Below are positions 52,620 through 61,850 of a DNA stretch of 64,000 nt, piece by piece; position 1 is the stretch's first letter, and the number at the start of each line of letters is the position of its first letter. The notes under the pieces were generated by a model, which saw only the letters and a program-made list of their open reading frames with translations, had not been told where the DNA came from and did no database searches. Source of the DNA: G963665975 sp963665975 (lineage in GTDB: Bacteria > Bacteroidota > Rhodothermia > Rhodothermales > Bin80); contig OY762508.1 of the NCBI GenBank assembly GCA_963665975.1, forward strand, positions 3,596,001-3,660,000, written 5' to 3'. A program made the position numbers and the translations under genes.

Positions 52620-54917
52620 ATGAGGGAGGGAGTATTTGTCAAAGGTCGTGCTCAGGCCAAGAGCGCCGAAGCAGCACAGCGCATTCTGGCAGGGCTGAAC
52701 GACACGCAACAGCAGGCAGTAAAGGCGACAGACGGCCCCGTGTTGATCGTGGCGGGGCCAGGATCGGGCAAGACGCGGACCCTGACAATGCGGGTCGCCT
52801 ATCTGTTGGCTACCGGGAAGGCGCGGGCACATGAGGTGCTAGCGCTCACGTTCACGAACAAGGCGGCACGCGAAATAAAGGAGCGTGTCGCAAGGTTGGT
52901 GGGCGCCGACGTGGCGTCTGGCATGTGGCTTGGCACTTTCCATTCCGTACTTGCGCGCATGCTGCGCAGTCATGGCAAGGCCTTGGGGTACACCAGTGAC
53001 TTTTCTATTTATGACACGGACGATTCGGAGCGCATGCTGCGCGAGCTGATGGATCATCTGCAGATCGACAGGAAGCAATACTCGCCACGCCAGATGCGGG
53101 CGATGATTTCCAGCGCCAAGAATAACCTGGTGCGACCGGAAGAGTACGAGCAGATAGCGCAAGGGCCTTATCAGGAGCGTGCGGCGGCGCTGTATGGTCC
53201 GTACCAGAAGGCGCTCCTCCGCGCTAATGCCCTTGACTTTGATGACCTGCTCATCAAGCCGCTGGATCTTTTCCGGAAGGAGCCCGACACGCTGGCCCGC
53301 TATCAGCGGCAGTGGACATATCTTCATATCGATGAATATCAGGACACCAATCAGGTGCAATATCGACTGGCGAAGCAGCTTGCTGGAAAGCACCAGAACA
53401 TCTGTGTGGTGGGGGACGATGCGCAGAGCATTTATGCGTTCCGGGGCGCCGACATCACCAATATCCTGTCGTTTCAGAGCGACTACCCCGACGCAACCGT
53501 CGTACGTCTGGAGCAGAATTACCGGTCAACCAAGACGATTCTGAAGTGCGCGGCGTCCATCATCAGGCAGAACAAGAACCAACTCAAGAAGGATCTATGG
53601 ACGCAGAACGGGGAGGGGGCGCCCGTGGTGCTAGTCGAAGCACTTTCCGAGAAGGACGAAGCGCAAAGGGTTAGTCGCCTGATACGAGACCACCGCGCAC
53701 GCGAAGGATATGACTACAAGGAGTTTGCGGTGCTGTACCGTACGAATCACCAGAGTCGTTCCTTTGAAGATGCCATGCGAGCAGAGGACATTCCGTATCG
53801 CGTAGTCGGGGGAATGTCCTTCTACCAGCGGAAGGAGATCAGGGACGCACTGGCCTACTTCCGTCTTGTTGTCAACCCGTATGATGGTGCGAGTCTTCGC
53901 CGCGTGATCAACTACCCCACAAGGGGTATCGGACACCGATCACTGGAAAGGCTCACGGACTATGCCCGTCGCAATGACATTACGCCTTGGCAGGCGATGG
54001 ATTACCTGCAGGAGGCAGGCTTGCCAGCGCGCGCGCGAAACGCCGTGAATGCATTTCGCGCCATTATCGAAACGGCAATAGAGGAATCTCAGCAGGACGA
54101 TCCCGGCATCGTCGCACGCAGGCTGCTAACTAGCGCCGGCTTGTTCCGAGATCTCGAGAAAGACAACACTCCGCAGGGCCTGGTGCGGTCGGAGAACGTG
54201 AAAGAGCTCATCAGCGCCATCGCTGAGCACGCCATTGAACAGGGCGAGGATGCGTCATTGAGTAAGTTTTTGCAGGACGTTGCGCTCGTTACAGATGCCG
54301 ATGAAAAAGAGCAGAGTTCGGACTACATCACGCTCATGACGCTGCATGCATCCAAGGGTTTGGAGTTCCGCGTCGTGTTCATCGGAGGGATGGAAGAGGA
54401 GCTTTTCCCACACTCGCGGGCGGCCAGGGAGCCTTCGGAGTTGGAAGAAGAACGGCGGCTCTTCTACGTTGGTGCCACGCGGGCCAAGAGTCAGCTGTAC
54501 CTCTGCAATGCGGTTAGCCGATTTCGATTTGGAAGTACTGGGAGCAGTATTCCCAGCCGGTTCCTATCAGAAATCGATGCAAGCATCCTGAGGAAGCTGG
54601 GCAGTCGATCCAGGCAACGACATGCACGGCGCCCATCGTGGACGCGGGATGCGTTTGGGGCAACTTCGCGGGATACGGATGGATTATCAGCGCCCGACAG
54701 GAAGCCCAACAAGACGCAAGACACGCGCAGTATTGTGTACGACGAAGAGTTCAGCGAAATCGTACCTGGCATCCAGGTCGAGCACGATACTTTTGGAACG
54801 GGGAAGGTTCTGAGTAGGGATGGACAGGGAAGACAGGCCACGGCGACCGTTTTCTTCCAGGGCGTCGGGCAAAAGAAACTGCGCCTTACCTTCGCCCGGT
54901 TGCGCCGTGTAGAATAG
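52620..54917 (+). CDS. pcrA: UvrD/PcrA-family DNA helicase
   Basis: A 765-residue superfamily-1 3'-5' helicase for repair and replication-conflict clearance. Visible motifs are LNDTQQQAVKATDGPVLIVA (Q motif) and GPGSGKTRTLTMRVAYLL (I, Walker A). Then ALTFTNKAAREIKERV (Ia), YLHIDEYQDTNQVQYRLAKQ (II), VVGDDAQSIYAFRGADI (III) and RLEQNYRSTKTIL (IV). The C-terminal set is TLMTLHASKGLEFRVVFIGG (V) and EERRLFYVGATRAKSQLYL (VI). The C-terminal Tudor-like tail (VEHDTFGTGKVLSRDGQG) is characteristic of PcrA/UvrD. The ATG at 52620 gives a short basic extension before the Q motif. Confidence 0.96.
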   Translation: MREGVFVKGRAQAKSAEAAQRILAGLNDTQQQAVKATDGPVLIVAGPGSGKTRTLTMRVAYLLATGKARAHEVLALTFTNKAAREIKERVARLVGADVASGMWLGTFHSVLARMLRSHGKALGYTSDFSIYDTDDSERMLRELMDHLQIDRKQYSPRQMRAMISSAKNNLVRPEEYEQIAQGPYQERAAALYGPYQKALLRANALDFDDLLIKPLDLFRKEPDTLARYQRQWTYLHIDEYQDTNQVQYRLAKQLAGKHQNICVVGDDAQSIYAFRGADITNILSFQSDYPDATVVRLEQNYRSTKTILKCAASIIRQNKNQLKKDLWTQNGEGAPVVLVEALSEKDEAQRVSRLIRDHRAREGYDYKEFAVLYRTNHQSRSFEDAMRAEDIPYRVVGGMSFYQRKEIRDALAYFRLVVNPYDGASLRRVINYPTRGIGHRSLERLTDYARRNDITPWQAMDYLQEAGLPARARNAVNAFRAIIETAIEESQQDDPGIVARRLLTSAGLFRDLEKDNTPQGLVRSENVKELISAIAEHAIEQGEDASLSKFLQDVALVTDADEKEQSSDYITLMTLHASKGLEFRVVFIGGMEEELFPHSRAAREPSELEEERRLFYVGATRAKSQLYLCNAVSRFRFGSTGSSIPSRFLSEIDASILRKLGSRSRQRHARRPSWTRDAFGATSRDTDGLSAPDRKPNKTQDTRSIVYDEEFSEIVPGIQVEHDTFGTGKVLSRDGQGRQATATVFFQGVGQKKLRLTFARLRRVE

Positions 54918-55022
54918 GGTTGCCGGAAGGGGATAGGCTTGCGCACCGCTGGGTTCCAGCGGCAGGCGAGGAGGCTCGGCCAGCGGCAGCATGCTCGCAC
55001 AGTCCGGGAGCGGAAGGAACCA

Positions 55023-55562
55023 CTACTCGTTTGTCGGACGGTATGCCTCGGGAATGGGAAGATCAGGCCATTCGGGCTGCCAGGCGATGTTGGCGATCCA
55101 CCACCGGTCCTGCTCGAAAAACAGTTGGATGCTGTTGACGCCGCGCTGGAACGGCGTCTCGTCATCGGGATTGTGGTACGAGTCATACGTGCTGAACGCA
55201 TGCACAAGATTGCCGTAGCGGTCCTGTGTGCGCGCCGTCTCGCTTTCGTAGAAGCTGTTCTGATCGAAATACGCTCCGGCCGTCTGGATGAACTGCTCCG
55301 CAGTTAACGCCCTGTGCGCATGGGACCCCTCGCGTGTCCGCCGAATCGGCATGAACTGGCACGTTGGCGTCAGCAGCGATCGAAAGCGGTCCCAGTTTCG
55401 CGGCTGATTTGCCGGCCCGGAGATCACATCATATAACGCCGTGATGATGCTATCGACAGAGTTGACATCCTCGGGAGCGGCCTCGGGAGTCGATTGGGCC
55501 CGTGCAGTTGCAATGGTTGCGCACAGGATCAGGACGCTGGCGGTTAGGAGGCGGGAGATCAT
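55023..55562 (-). CDS. Exported NTF2-like (DUF4440-type) protein
   Basis: A 179-residue protein. The ATG at 55562 overlaps the upstream phosphodiesterase stop (ATGA at 55559-55562), supporting this start over one 24 bases earlier. Signal peptide about 1-23 (LTASVLILCATIATARAQ). The rest shows NTF2-like features: SVDSIITALYDVISGPANQP, NWDRFRSLLTPTCQFMPI, GNLVHAFSTYDSYHN, GVNSIQLFFEQDRWWIANIA. This fold binds small molecules or acts as a weak isomerase. No catalytic set is recognised. Coupled to the phosphodiesterase gene. Confidence 0.78.
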   Translation of the reverse strand: MISRLLTASVLILCATIATARAQSTPEAAPEDVNSVDSIITALYDVISGPANQPRNWDRFRSLLTPTCQFMPIRRTREGSHAHRALTAEQFIQTAGAYFDQNSFYESETARTQDRYGNLVHAFSTYDSYHNPDDETPFQRGVNSIQLFFEQDRWWIANIAWQPEWPDLPIPEAYRPTNE

Positions 55563-56884
55563 GGGCTTGGCATGGATGGCTGGCATGTTGCGGGTTGGCG
55601 CTTGGCCGGTTTGCGAATAGGTGTGGAATTGCCGGTACTAGAGGTCCGCGGCTTGAGAAGCGCATCTGCCACGTAAGGGTTGCCGTCGTTTGGCGCAGGC
55701 GTAACTCCAAGAATTTCGGTCATGAGCACGTACAGATCGACGATTGAGAGGGGTCCTGCCGTTGTCGCCTCCCGGAATGCCGGGCCGTGACCCAGGAAAA
55801 TACCCTGCATAGCAGGAAGGCGGTGGTCATACCCATGCGCGCCACCGTCAAAGCGGGCAGGATTGCGTGCATATGACGCGCGAGTGCTCACGCGCCAGCC
55901 CTCGTCCACGATGCCAACGAGAGGTGCAATCCGGCGATGATCACGCAGGCCGTAATCCTCCGGAAGATCGGACTTTCGGTAGAACGACACATGCGGGACT
56001 GCCTGGAGCGCCTCGAGCACCGCTTTATCGCGGCCCTCTGCCGGCCAGACCATGAGTGAAGGGTCGCCGTGAAAATGCGCAATGTCCTTCATGTTGACCG
56101 CATCATCGATGAAGACCACCCGTTCACGCGATGTGGCGGCCATGCCATGGTCCGATGTAATAAGCAGGTTAATGTCGTCCAGAAGCCCCCGGGTCTCCAG
56201 GCTGTCCAGCAGCATCCCCAGGTATTGATCCACCATGTGTACGGCTTTTTCTGTGGCCAATGACTCCGGCCCGTTGAAATGGCCGCTTGCATCTACTTGA
56301 CTAAAGTATAACGTTAAGAAAGTAGGACGATCCTTTGCAGGAAGCTGGAGGCAGTCCAAGATCCACTGGATGCGATCTTCAACGGCATAGGTGTCCCGAT
56401 ACGGAAGCCAGTAGCGAGGGCGCCATCCTTTGATCGCGGCCTCGGATCCAGGCCACAAGAATGGCGCCGCAATTTGCCCCTGTTTTTCCAGCGTGACCCA
56501 CAAAGGTTCGCCGCCCCACCACCGCGCATCTTGCATGGACTCGCGGTTTCGGGGGTTGAACGGGGTATCGAAGGCCGAATCATATATCGTGTTACCGACG
56601 ATGCCGTGCCTTGCGGGACGCAGTCCCGTCACCAGGGTGTAGTGGTTTGGGAACGTCTTGGTCGGAAAGACCGGGATCAAATTCTCCGCGCGCACGCCTT
56701 CGGTTGCTATGCGTGTCAGCGTCGGAGGTGCATGCCGATCCAGGTAATCGGCGCGAAAGCCATCCAGGGATACAAGAATCACCGTAGGCGCCATTGCATC
56801 CTGCGCATGCACAGGTACGCTAGCTATCCATACGAGCGCAACGCATGGCGCAAGGAAAACGCACGTGCGGATAGGAAGCGTCAT
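55559..56884 (-). CDS. Alkaline-phosphatase-superfamily nucleotide pyrophosphatase/phosphodiesterase
   Basis: A 441-residue exported NPP-type enzyme, signal peptide about 1-27 (ending VHAQ). Metal site Asp lies in VILVSLDGFRADYL. The nucleophile Thr lies in VFPTKTFPNHYTLVTGLRPA (FPTKTFPNH is diagnostic). Further metal residues are in YFSQVDASGHFNGPES (D-x3-H), LLITSDHGMA (DH) and GAHGYDHRLP (His). Members cleave nucleotide pyrophosphates, phosphodiesters or lysophospholipids outside the cytoplasm. The C-terminal tail (about 410-441) is Pro/Lys-rich and probably disordered. It lies 24 bases after a PLDc_N lipoprotein and is coupled to an NTF2-like gene. Phosphate scavenging from organic phosphorus is plausible. 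Confidence 0.92.
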   Translation of the reverse strand: MTLPIRTCVFLAPCVALVWIASVPVHAQDAMAPTVILVSLDGFRADYLDRHAPPTLTRIATEGVRAENLIPVFPTKTFPNHYTLVTGLRPARHGIVGNTIYDSAFDTPFNPRNRESMQDARWWGGEPLWVTLEKQGQIAAPFLWPGSEAAIKGWRPRYWLPYRDTYAVEDRIQWILDCLQLPAKDRPTFLTLYFSQVDASGHFNGPESLATEKAVHMVDQYLGMLLDSLETRGLLDDINLLITSDHGMAATSRERVVFIDDAVNMKDIAHFHGDPSLMVWPAEGRDKAVLEALQAVPHVSFYRKSDLPEDYGLRDHRRIAPLVGIVDEGWRVSTRASYARNPARFDGGAHGYDHRLPAMQGIFLGHGPAFREATTAGPLSIVDLYVLMTEILGVTPAPNDGNPYVADALLKPRTSSTGNSTPIRKPAKRQPATCQPSMPSP

Positions 56885-56908
56885 AACACATCGCGGTGGG
56901 CACGAATC

Positions 56909-57184
56909 CTAATCCCCGCGCCCAAACAGGTAATAGGCGAAGAATCCCAGGAAAGGTAGGAAGATGATAATAAGTGACCATAATATTTTGTTGCCTGTTG
57001 TGCGTGCACTGCCAAGAACCTCTACGAGGGCTACAATATCCAGGACAACGACAATCAGCCCGCAGCAGCCAAGACTTCTTGGTTGCATTGCGTACTCGAA
57101 CAAATTGGGGCCGCAGCCTGACAGTAGCAGTACAGCAAGCATCAGAAACGGTAGTGCGAAAAGATTGTGGCGGTGAGCGGACAT
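56909..57184 (-). CDS. Small PLDc_N-type membrane lipoprotein
   Basis: 91 residues. A lipoprotein-like signal (LMLAVLLLSGCG, Cys about 24) is followed by two hydrophobic stretches, CCGLIVVVLDIVALVEVLGS and WSLIIIFLPFLGFFAYYLFG. The spacing and the GNKILWSLIIIFLPFLG phrase match the phospholipase-D N-terminal (PLDc_N) membrane module. No catalytic HKD motif. Function unknown. It precedes the phosphodiesterase gene on the same strand and is divergent from dusB. Confidence 0.75.
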   Translation of the reverse strand: MSAHRHNLFALPFLMLAVLLLSGCGPNLFEYAMQPRSLGCCGLIVVVLDIVALVEVLGSARTTGNKILWSLIIIFLPFLGFFAYYLFGRGD

Positions 57185-57316
57185 GGTCGTCGTGGTCAGG
57201 ATTCCAGGTTTCCTTCCGGGTATACTGCATATTGTTTGGTAAGGTTACGCGGCTCTACGTATCGGAACAGCACCGGGGCGGTCTCGTTCGCACGGCCACC
57301 GCACTTGGTCAGCCTC

Positions 57317-58363
57317 ATGCGTATTGGATCGATAGAGCTTGGCGAGCGTCCGCTCCTTCTCGCTCCGATGGAGGACGTGAGTGATCCGCCGTTCCGTATT
57401 TTGTGCAAGCGGTATGGTGCGGATCTCGTCTATACGGAATTCATATCGTCAGGCGGGCTCGTGCACGACGCCGAGCGCTCGGTAATGAAGCTTGATATTC
57501 TGGAAGCCGAGCGACCCGTGGGCATCCAGATTTTCGGCGGTGACCTGGAACAAGTGCGCCAGGCCACTACTATCGTGGATGAGGTCGGCCCCGACCTTAT
57601 CGACATTAATTTCGGCTGCCCCGTGCGCAAGGTTGTATGCAAGGACGGTGGAGCAGGCATTCTGCGCAACCTGCCCAAGATGGAAGCCATCACCCGCGCA
57701 GTGGTTAATGCAGCATCTCGCCCCGTTACCGTCAAAACGCGCCTTGGCTGGGACGAAGGCTCGATCCAGATTGTCGACGTGGCGCGGATGCTTGAGGATT
57801 GTGGCGTCGCAGCTGTTGCAGTGCATGCGCGCACGCGCAAGCAAATGTACAAGGGGCAGGCCAGATGGTCCTACCTGCGGCGCATTAAGGAAGAGGGCCT
57901 ACGTGACATTCCGTGTATCGGGAACGGCGATGCCACAACCCCACAGGCCATAAAGGAAATGTTTGATGCAACCGGTGTGGATGCTGTGATGATCGGCAGG
58001 GGCGCGATTGGGAATCCATGGATATTTCGGGACGCGAAAGCCTATATGGCTACCGGCGAAGTTCCTTCACCACCGTCCTGGGAAGAGCGTGTGTCGGTTG
58101 TCAGTGAGCACCTCCGCCTCAAGTGCGACTGGCTGGGTGAGCGTGGCGGCGTATTGGAAATGCGCCGCATGTACGGAGGGTATTTCAAGGGCTTGCGAAA
58201 TGCTTCTGTGCTTCGTCAACGTCTCATGGAGGCGAAGACGCAGGATGCGGTGCTGGACGTCCTCAATGCGGCCTCGCGCGAGGAGCATGCACCACCCTTG
58301 AGGCCGCGCGGAGTCACGCGGGCGGTGCTTCCTGGGTCTCATCGCGCCAGAGCAGTCGCATGA
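57317..58363 (+). CDS. dusB: tRNA-dihydrouridine synthase
   Basis: An FMN/NADPH enzyme reducing uridines in tRNA. 348 residues from ATG 57317; the longer frame upstream crosses the divergent promoter and is rejected. Motifs are LLLAPMEDVSDPPFRILCKR (FMN site), RPVGIQIFGGDLEQV, LIDINFGCPVRKVV (the GCP segment of the active site), VTVKTRLGWDEG, VHARTRKQMYKGQARWSYLR and VMIGRGAIGNPWIF. The C-terminal helical tRNA-binding domain has LRNASVLRQRLME. The last 50 bases overlap the DUF445 gene end-to-end (convergent). Confidence 0.94.
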   Translation: MRIGSIELGERPLLLAPMEDVSDPPFRILCKRYGADLVYTEFISSGGLVHDAERSVMKLDILEAERPVGIQIFGGDLEQVRQATTIVDEVGPDLIDINFGCPVRKVVCKDGGAGILRNLPKMEAITRAVVNAASRPVTVKTRLGWDEGSIQIVDVARMLEDCGVAAVAVHARTRKQMYKGQARWSYLRRIKEEGLRDIPCIGNGDATTPQAIKEMFDATGVDAVMIGRGAIGNPWIFRDAKAYMATGEVPSPPSWEERVSVVSEHLRLKCDWLGERGGVLEMRRMYGGYFKGLRNASVLRQRLMEAKTQDAVLDVLNAASREEHAPPLRPRGVTRAVLPGSHRARAVA

Positions 58364-59510
58364 TCGCAATATCGAGCACCACGAGACCCGCGAGTCCTGC
58401 GCCAAGCAGTCCCACAGCCACCAGCGGTTGGGTGATTACAAGTCCGCCCACCATGCCAAGCACGCCGCCGAGGTACTTGATATAGTTGAGCTGCTCATTG
58501 GAGGAGTTTCGGACCAGTGCTTCGAGTTGCAATTCATTATAATTGCGCATGTTGGAAACGATCATGCTATAAATATCCAATGTCTCAATGAATCCGAGAA
58601 TAACCTTGGAGACCACTTCTTCGATTTCTGCCGATCGCTCCGCAATCTTGTCCGGAATCCTGTCGAGCACGTTGTCCAATTCGTCGAGTACGATGTCCAG
58701 ATTTTGGGGTAGTTCGCGTACGGCGTCATCGATTTTGCGATGAAACGCTTCCTTGTTCAGGTAACGGTATGCCTTGAATGCAAAGCCGCCAATCCCTGGA
58801 CTTGTGATCTCCTCGACTTTGGCAATCGTATAGTCCACGATCTTCCTGCGCATGTCTTCTGAGCTCAGTACGGAGCTTATGTAGCTGACCAGATGCGTTT
58901 TAAGGTCGACGCGGAATTCCGGGTCTGCCAGGATATTATGCGTCACGGCCACGGCTCTGTCGCGGTACTTGAGGACGACCCCGCTTTCCTCGATGCGTTG
59001 CCGGATAATATCTTCGTTAATCAACTCCTGGCTGACCGCTCTGGCCAATCGTTCGATCACGCGATCACGTTGTGCCGGAATGAGTCCCTGGCCGAATACG
59101 GGACGTCGCTTGCGCGGGCGGAACAGCATCGTGATGGCAAGCCAATTGGTACCAAAGCCCACCAGCCCGCTAACTGAAATTTTCAGCAATAAACCCTCAA
59201 GATGGAGCTCGAATCCCAATGGATACAGCGTAACGCCGTCAAAATCCCACAGGAACGACGAGCCAAAAACCACCAGTAACACATATGGTATGATGCGAAT
59301 ATATCGGAGCGCAGGAGAAGGGGCGGTCCCCAAACCAGACGACAACCCCGGCGGCGGGTTGGTGGCAGGTGCAGGTAGATGGCGCTCCAGATACTTGCTG
59401 GCAAGCCCTTTCAGGTCCTTGGCCATGGCCTGGGTGCGTTCCTGTAGCACCGCTTGCGGGCTATCACCAGCACTAGAATCCCGCTCCGGGTTTCCGTTCT
59501 TTGTGGCCAC
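58314..59510 (-). CDS. DUF445 family membrane protein
   Basis: A 398-residue protein with a polar N-terminus (about 1-65), a membrane helix pair (IRIIPYVLLVVFGSSFLW; LEGLLLKISVSGLVGFGTNW) and the family hallmark GFGTNWLAITMLFRPRKRRP. A long helical soluble part follows, with LIPAQRDRVIERLARAVSQE. The C-terminal hydrophobic hairpin is LGGVLGMVGGLVITQPLVAV then LGAGLAGLVVLDIAIM. DUF445 proteins are envelope-associated and of unknown activity. Last gene of the minus-strand mla cluster, 27 bases after the HD gene, suggesting an envelope role. Confidence 0.9.
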   Translation of the reverse strand: MATKNGNPERDSSAGDSPQAVLQERTQAMAKDLKGLASKYLERHLPAPATNPPPGLSSGLGTAPSPALRYIRIIPYVLLVVFGSSFLWDFDGVTLYPLGFELHLEGLLLKISVSGLVGFGTNWLAITMLFRPRKRRPVFGQGLIPAQRDRVIERLARAVSQELINEDIIRQRIEESGVVLKYRDRAVAVTHNILADPEFRVDLKTHLVSYISSVLSSEDMRRKIVDYTIAKVEEITSPGIGGFAFKAYRYLNKEAFHRKIDDAVRELPQNLDIVLDELDNVLDRIPDKIAERSAEIEEVVSKVILGFIETLDIYSMIVSNMRNYNELQLEALVRNSSNEQLNYIKYLGGVLGMVGGLVITQPLVAVGLLGAGLAGLVVLDIAIMRLLWRDETQEAPPA

Positions 59511-59537
59511 GTCCCGTCTCTCCTCAGTTTCTGCGCG

Positions 59538-60098
59538 CTATGTCCCTGCAAGTCCGAGCCGTTCAGCGCGGTTCTGCATGGCGCTAATGACATATTGGAT
59601 GTGCTCGGACAGCTCGATGCCCAATTCGCGCGCGCCCTGCTGTATATCGTTGCGGCTGACGGCGGCGGCAAATGCCCGGTCCTTCAGTTTCTTGCGGACG
59701 GACTTTACTTTCATGCCGGTGAGCTTCGTGGGGCGCACGTAGGCTACAGCCGTAATGAAGCCGGCCAACTCATCGACTGCGAAGAGCGCCTTGGCCATCA
59801 GGCTGGTGCGCGGAACACCCGAATGGTCGGCATGGCCCAAAATGGCGTCTATGACCGCTACCGGATACCCTTTCTCTCGAAGCACGCCGACGCCCACAAA
59901 CGGGTGCTCCTCCATTGTGGGATGCTTCTCGTAATCCATGTCGTGCAAGAGTCCCGTGATGCGCCACAACTCCACATCCTCGCCGAAATGCGTGGCGTAG
60001 CCCTCCATGGCGGCTTCCACGGCGAATGCGTGGCGGCGCAAACTTTCGGTCTTGGTCCACGCAAGGAATAGGGAAAGTGCTTCGTCATACGAGGGCAT
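59538..60098 (-). CDS. HD-domain phosphohydrolase-like protein
   Basis: 186 residues from ATG 60098, 10 bases after the mlaD stop. The first His is in LRRHAFAVEAAMEG, the HD pair in LWRITGLLHDMDYEKHPTME, and further metal residues in EHPFVGVGVL and AILGHADHSGVP. This matches small HDIG-type hydrolases acting on nucleotides or phosphorylated metabolites. The substrate is unknown. Its position inside an MCE-transport operon may reflect co-expression only. Confidence 0.88.
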   Translation of the reverse strand: MPSYDEALSLFLAWTKTESLRRHAFAVEAAMEGYATHFGEDVELWRITGLLHDMDYEKHPTMEEHPFVGVGVLREKGYPVAVIDAILGHADHSGVPRTSLMAKALFAVDELAGFITAVAYVRPTKLTGMKVKSVRKKLKDRAFAAAVSRNDIQQGARELGIELSEHIQYVISAMQNRAERLGLAGT

Positions 60099-60108
60099 GC
60101 ATCCTCTC

Positions 60109-61023
60109 CTAAAAGATATCCACAATCTTGAGGTCCTTCAGGTACTTCCGGGGGTTTGCCTGGAAATCGCTCAAAAGGGCATTGATGGTTGTGGCGGCCG
60201 CGCGAAGTTCCACGTAGAGCGAATCGTCTGTAGCCAGTTTTCCCAGCGTTCCCTTGCCGTCGTTTATGTTGTCGAGCAGGGTCTGGAGCGAGGACGATGT
60301 TGTCTCAAACGAGGCCAGCGTGTAATTCAGCTGTGCAAGGGCCGTATTCAAACGGCCCGCGGTGACCATCAGTGAGTCCTGCGTTAGCGTGTTGGCCGAT
60401 GCCGCCAATGCTCCCACGTTGGCCAGTGCTGCCGAAAGGTGTGCGCGCTGGTCACGAAGGAATAGGATTATCTCATCGGCCGTACTCTGCAGCGTTGCCA
60501 GCGTCTGGCGCAGATCACTCCCGGGATCCTCCATGAGGCCGCGCGCAGCATGCATCGCATCCGTCGTACCCAGAATCAGGCTGTCTGTGTGTCCCAGGAA
60601 ATCGGGCACGGATGCCAGTAATGTGTTCAGTTCGTCGTTGGTTTCACTGGGAATGAAGTCGCCGGGTTTGTATGGCGTAGCGTCAGGCGGTCCGAGCTCC
60701 AGATTCATGCGCGTCACTCCCAGAAACGTGAATCCGCTAATGGAGGTGACCGATCCGTGTGTCAATATCACATCGGTGTTCACCGTAAAGTCGATCTGCG
60801 CCAGGCCATCATTAAGGCTGACACGGCTTACGGAGCCAACATCGACTCCGTTGATCCGCACCGCATTCCCCGACACAAGGCCTCCACCGTCAGCGAAGGT
60901 GGTGCTGTAGACGTTCGATCCGGAAAAGAAGGGAAGAGCCTGGAAATAGCGCGTTCCGAAGATGAAGATGATGACGCACACTACGACGGCGGCGCCGATC
61001 GTGATTTCCTTGTTGTATTTCAC
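60109..61023 (-). CDS. mlaD: MlaD/MCE-family substrate-binding protein
   Basis: 304 residues: an N-terminal membrane anchor (GAAVVVCVIIFIFGTRYF, about 10-28) and the MCE domain at about 35-115 (VYSTTFADGGGLVSGNAVRI, NGVDVGSVSRVSL, TSISGFTFLGVTRMNLELG). A long helical/coiled region follows (LRQTLATLQSTADEIILFLR; LLDNINDGKGTLGKLATDDS), ending QANPRKYLKDLKI, a tail common in Bacteroidota MCE proteins. It forms the periplasmic lipid conduit of an ABC lipid transporter with MlaE and MlaF. Lipid direction is not predictable. Confidence 0.94.
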   Translation of the reverse strand: MKYNKEITIGAAVVVCVIIFIFGTRYFQALPFFSGSNVYSTTFADGGGLVSGNAVRINGVDVGSVSRVSLNDGLAQIDFTVNTDVILTHGSVTSISGFTFLGVTRMNLELGPPDATPYKPGDFIPSETNDELNTLLASVPDFLGHTDSLILGTTDAMHAARGLMEDPGSDLRQTLATLQSTADEIILFLRDQRAHLSAALANVGALAASANTLTQDSLMVTAGRLNTALAQLNYTLASFETTSSSLQTLLDNINDGKGTLGKLATDDSLYVELRAAATTINALLSDFQANPRKYLKDLKIVDIF

Positions 61024-61041
61024 GGACGATGAGAAAGTCGG

Positions 61042-61794
61042 TTAGGACAATACGGGATCGCCGATCGTGTACTCGTTCGCCTTGACGAACGAACGAAGGA
61101 CGGGGTCGGTGCTGTGGTGCAGATCGTCGGTTATGCCAACCCAGTGCATTTGCGATGCATGGATTAGAGCCACTCGGTCGGCGATGCTTAACACCGAATG
61201 CATGTCGTGCGTAACCACGATGCTGGTAATGTCGAGCTGGTCTGCCAGCCCTTTGATCAGATCGTTGATGTTGTTCGACGTTTCCGGATCCAGGCCACTG
61301 GTCGGCTCATCATAAATGATGTAGCGTGGTTGCATGGCAATGGCGCGCGCCAAGGCTACACGCTTCTTCATGCCGCCCGACAGCTCAGACGGCAGCTTGG
61401 CTCCAACGCCCGCCAGGCGGACGACATCCAGGCACTTCTCCACTTGCTTGCGGATTTCCGATGACGTCTTGGTCGTAAATGTCTGGAGCGGAAATGCTAT
61501 GTTTTCGAAGGCGTTCATTGAATCGAACAGGGCGCCTCCCTGGAACAGTACGCCGAATTGCTGCCGTACGTGGCGAAGCTGGCTATAGGAAATCTTGTTG
61601 ATGTCTATGTTATCAACGAGCACACGGCCACTATCGGGCTTCAGAAGGCCGATAAGGTGCTTCATCAGCACACTCTTGCCGGATCCGCTGCGACCGATGA
61701 TGGCCAGCGTTTCTCCTTCGCGAATATTCAGCGATACGTCGCAAAGCACCGGCTTGGAGCCAAAAGATTTAAAGAGTCGCTCGACCTGTATCAT
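61042..61794 (-). CDS. mlaF: MlaF-type ABC transporter ATPase
   Basis: A 250-residue ATPase energising lipid transport. Motifs are Walker A IIGRSGSGKSVLMKHLIGLL, Q-loop QQFGVLFQGGALFD, signature LSGGMKKRVALARAIA, Walker B YIIYDEPTSGLDPE and H-loop SIVVTHDMHS. The MKKR signature variant is typical of MCE-linked ATPases. It lies 57 bases after mlaE and 18 bases before mlaD, in one operon. Confidence 0.96.
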   Translation of the reverse strand: MIQVERLFKSFGSKPVLCDVSLNIREGETLAIIGRSGSGKSVLMKHLIGLLKPDSGRVLVDNIDINKISYSQLRHVRQQFGVLFQGGALFDSMNAFENIAFPLQTFTTKTSSEIRKQVEKCLDVVRLAGVGAKLPSELSGGMKKRVALARAIAMQPRYIIYDEPTSGLDPETSNNINDLIKGLADQLDITSIVVTHDMHSVLSIADRVALIHASQMHWVGITDDLHHSTDPVLRSFVKANEYTIGDPVLS

Positions 61795-61850
61795 TCAAGC
61801 GTCGGGTAGAGTGGCATGTCAACTGGCGTTTTGGCCATGGAGCGGCAGTC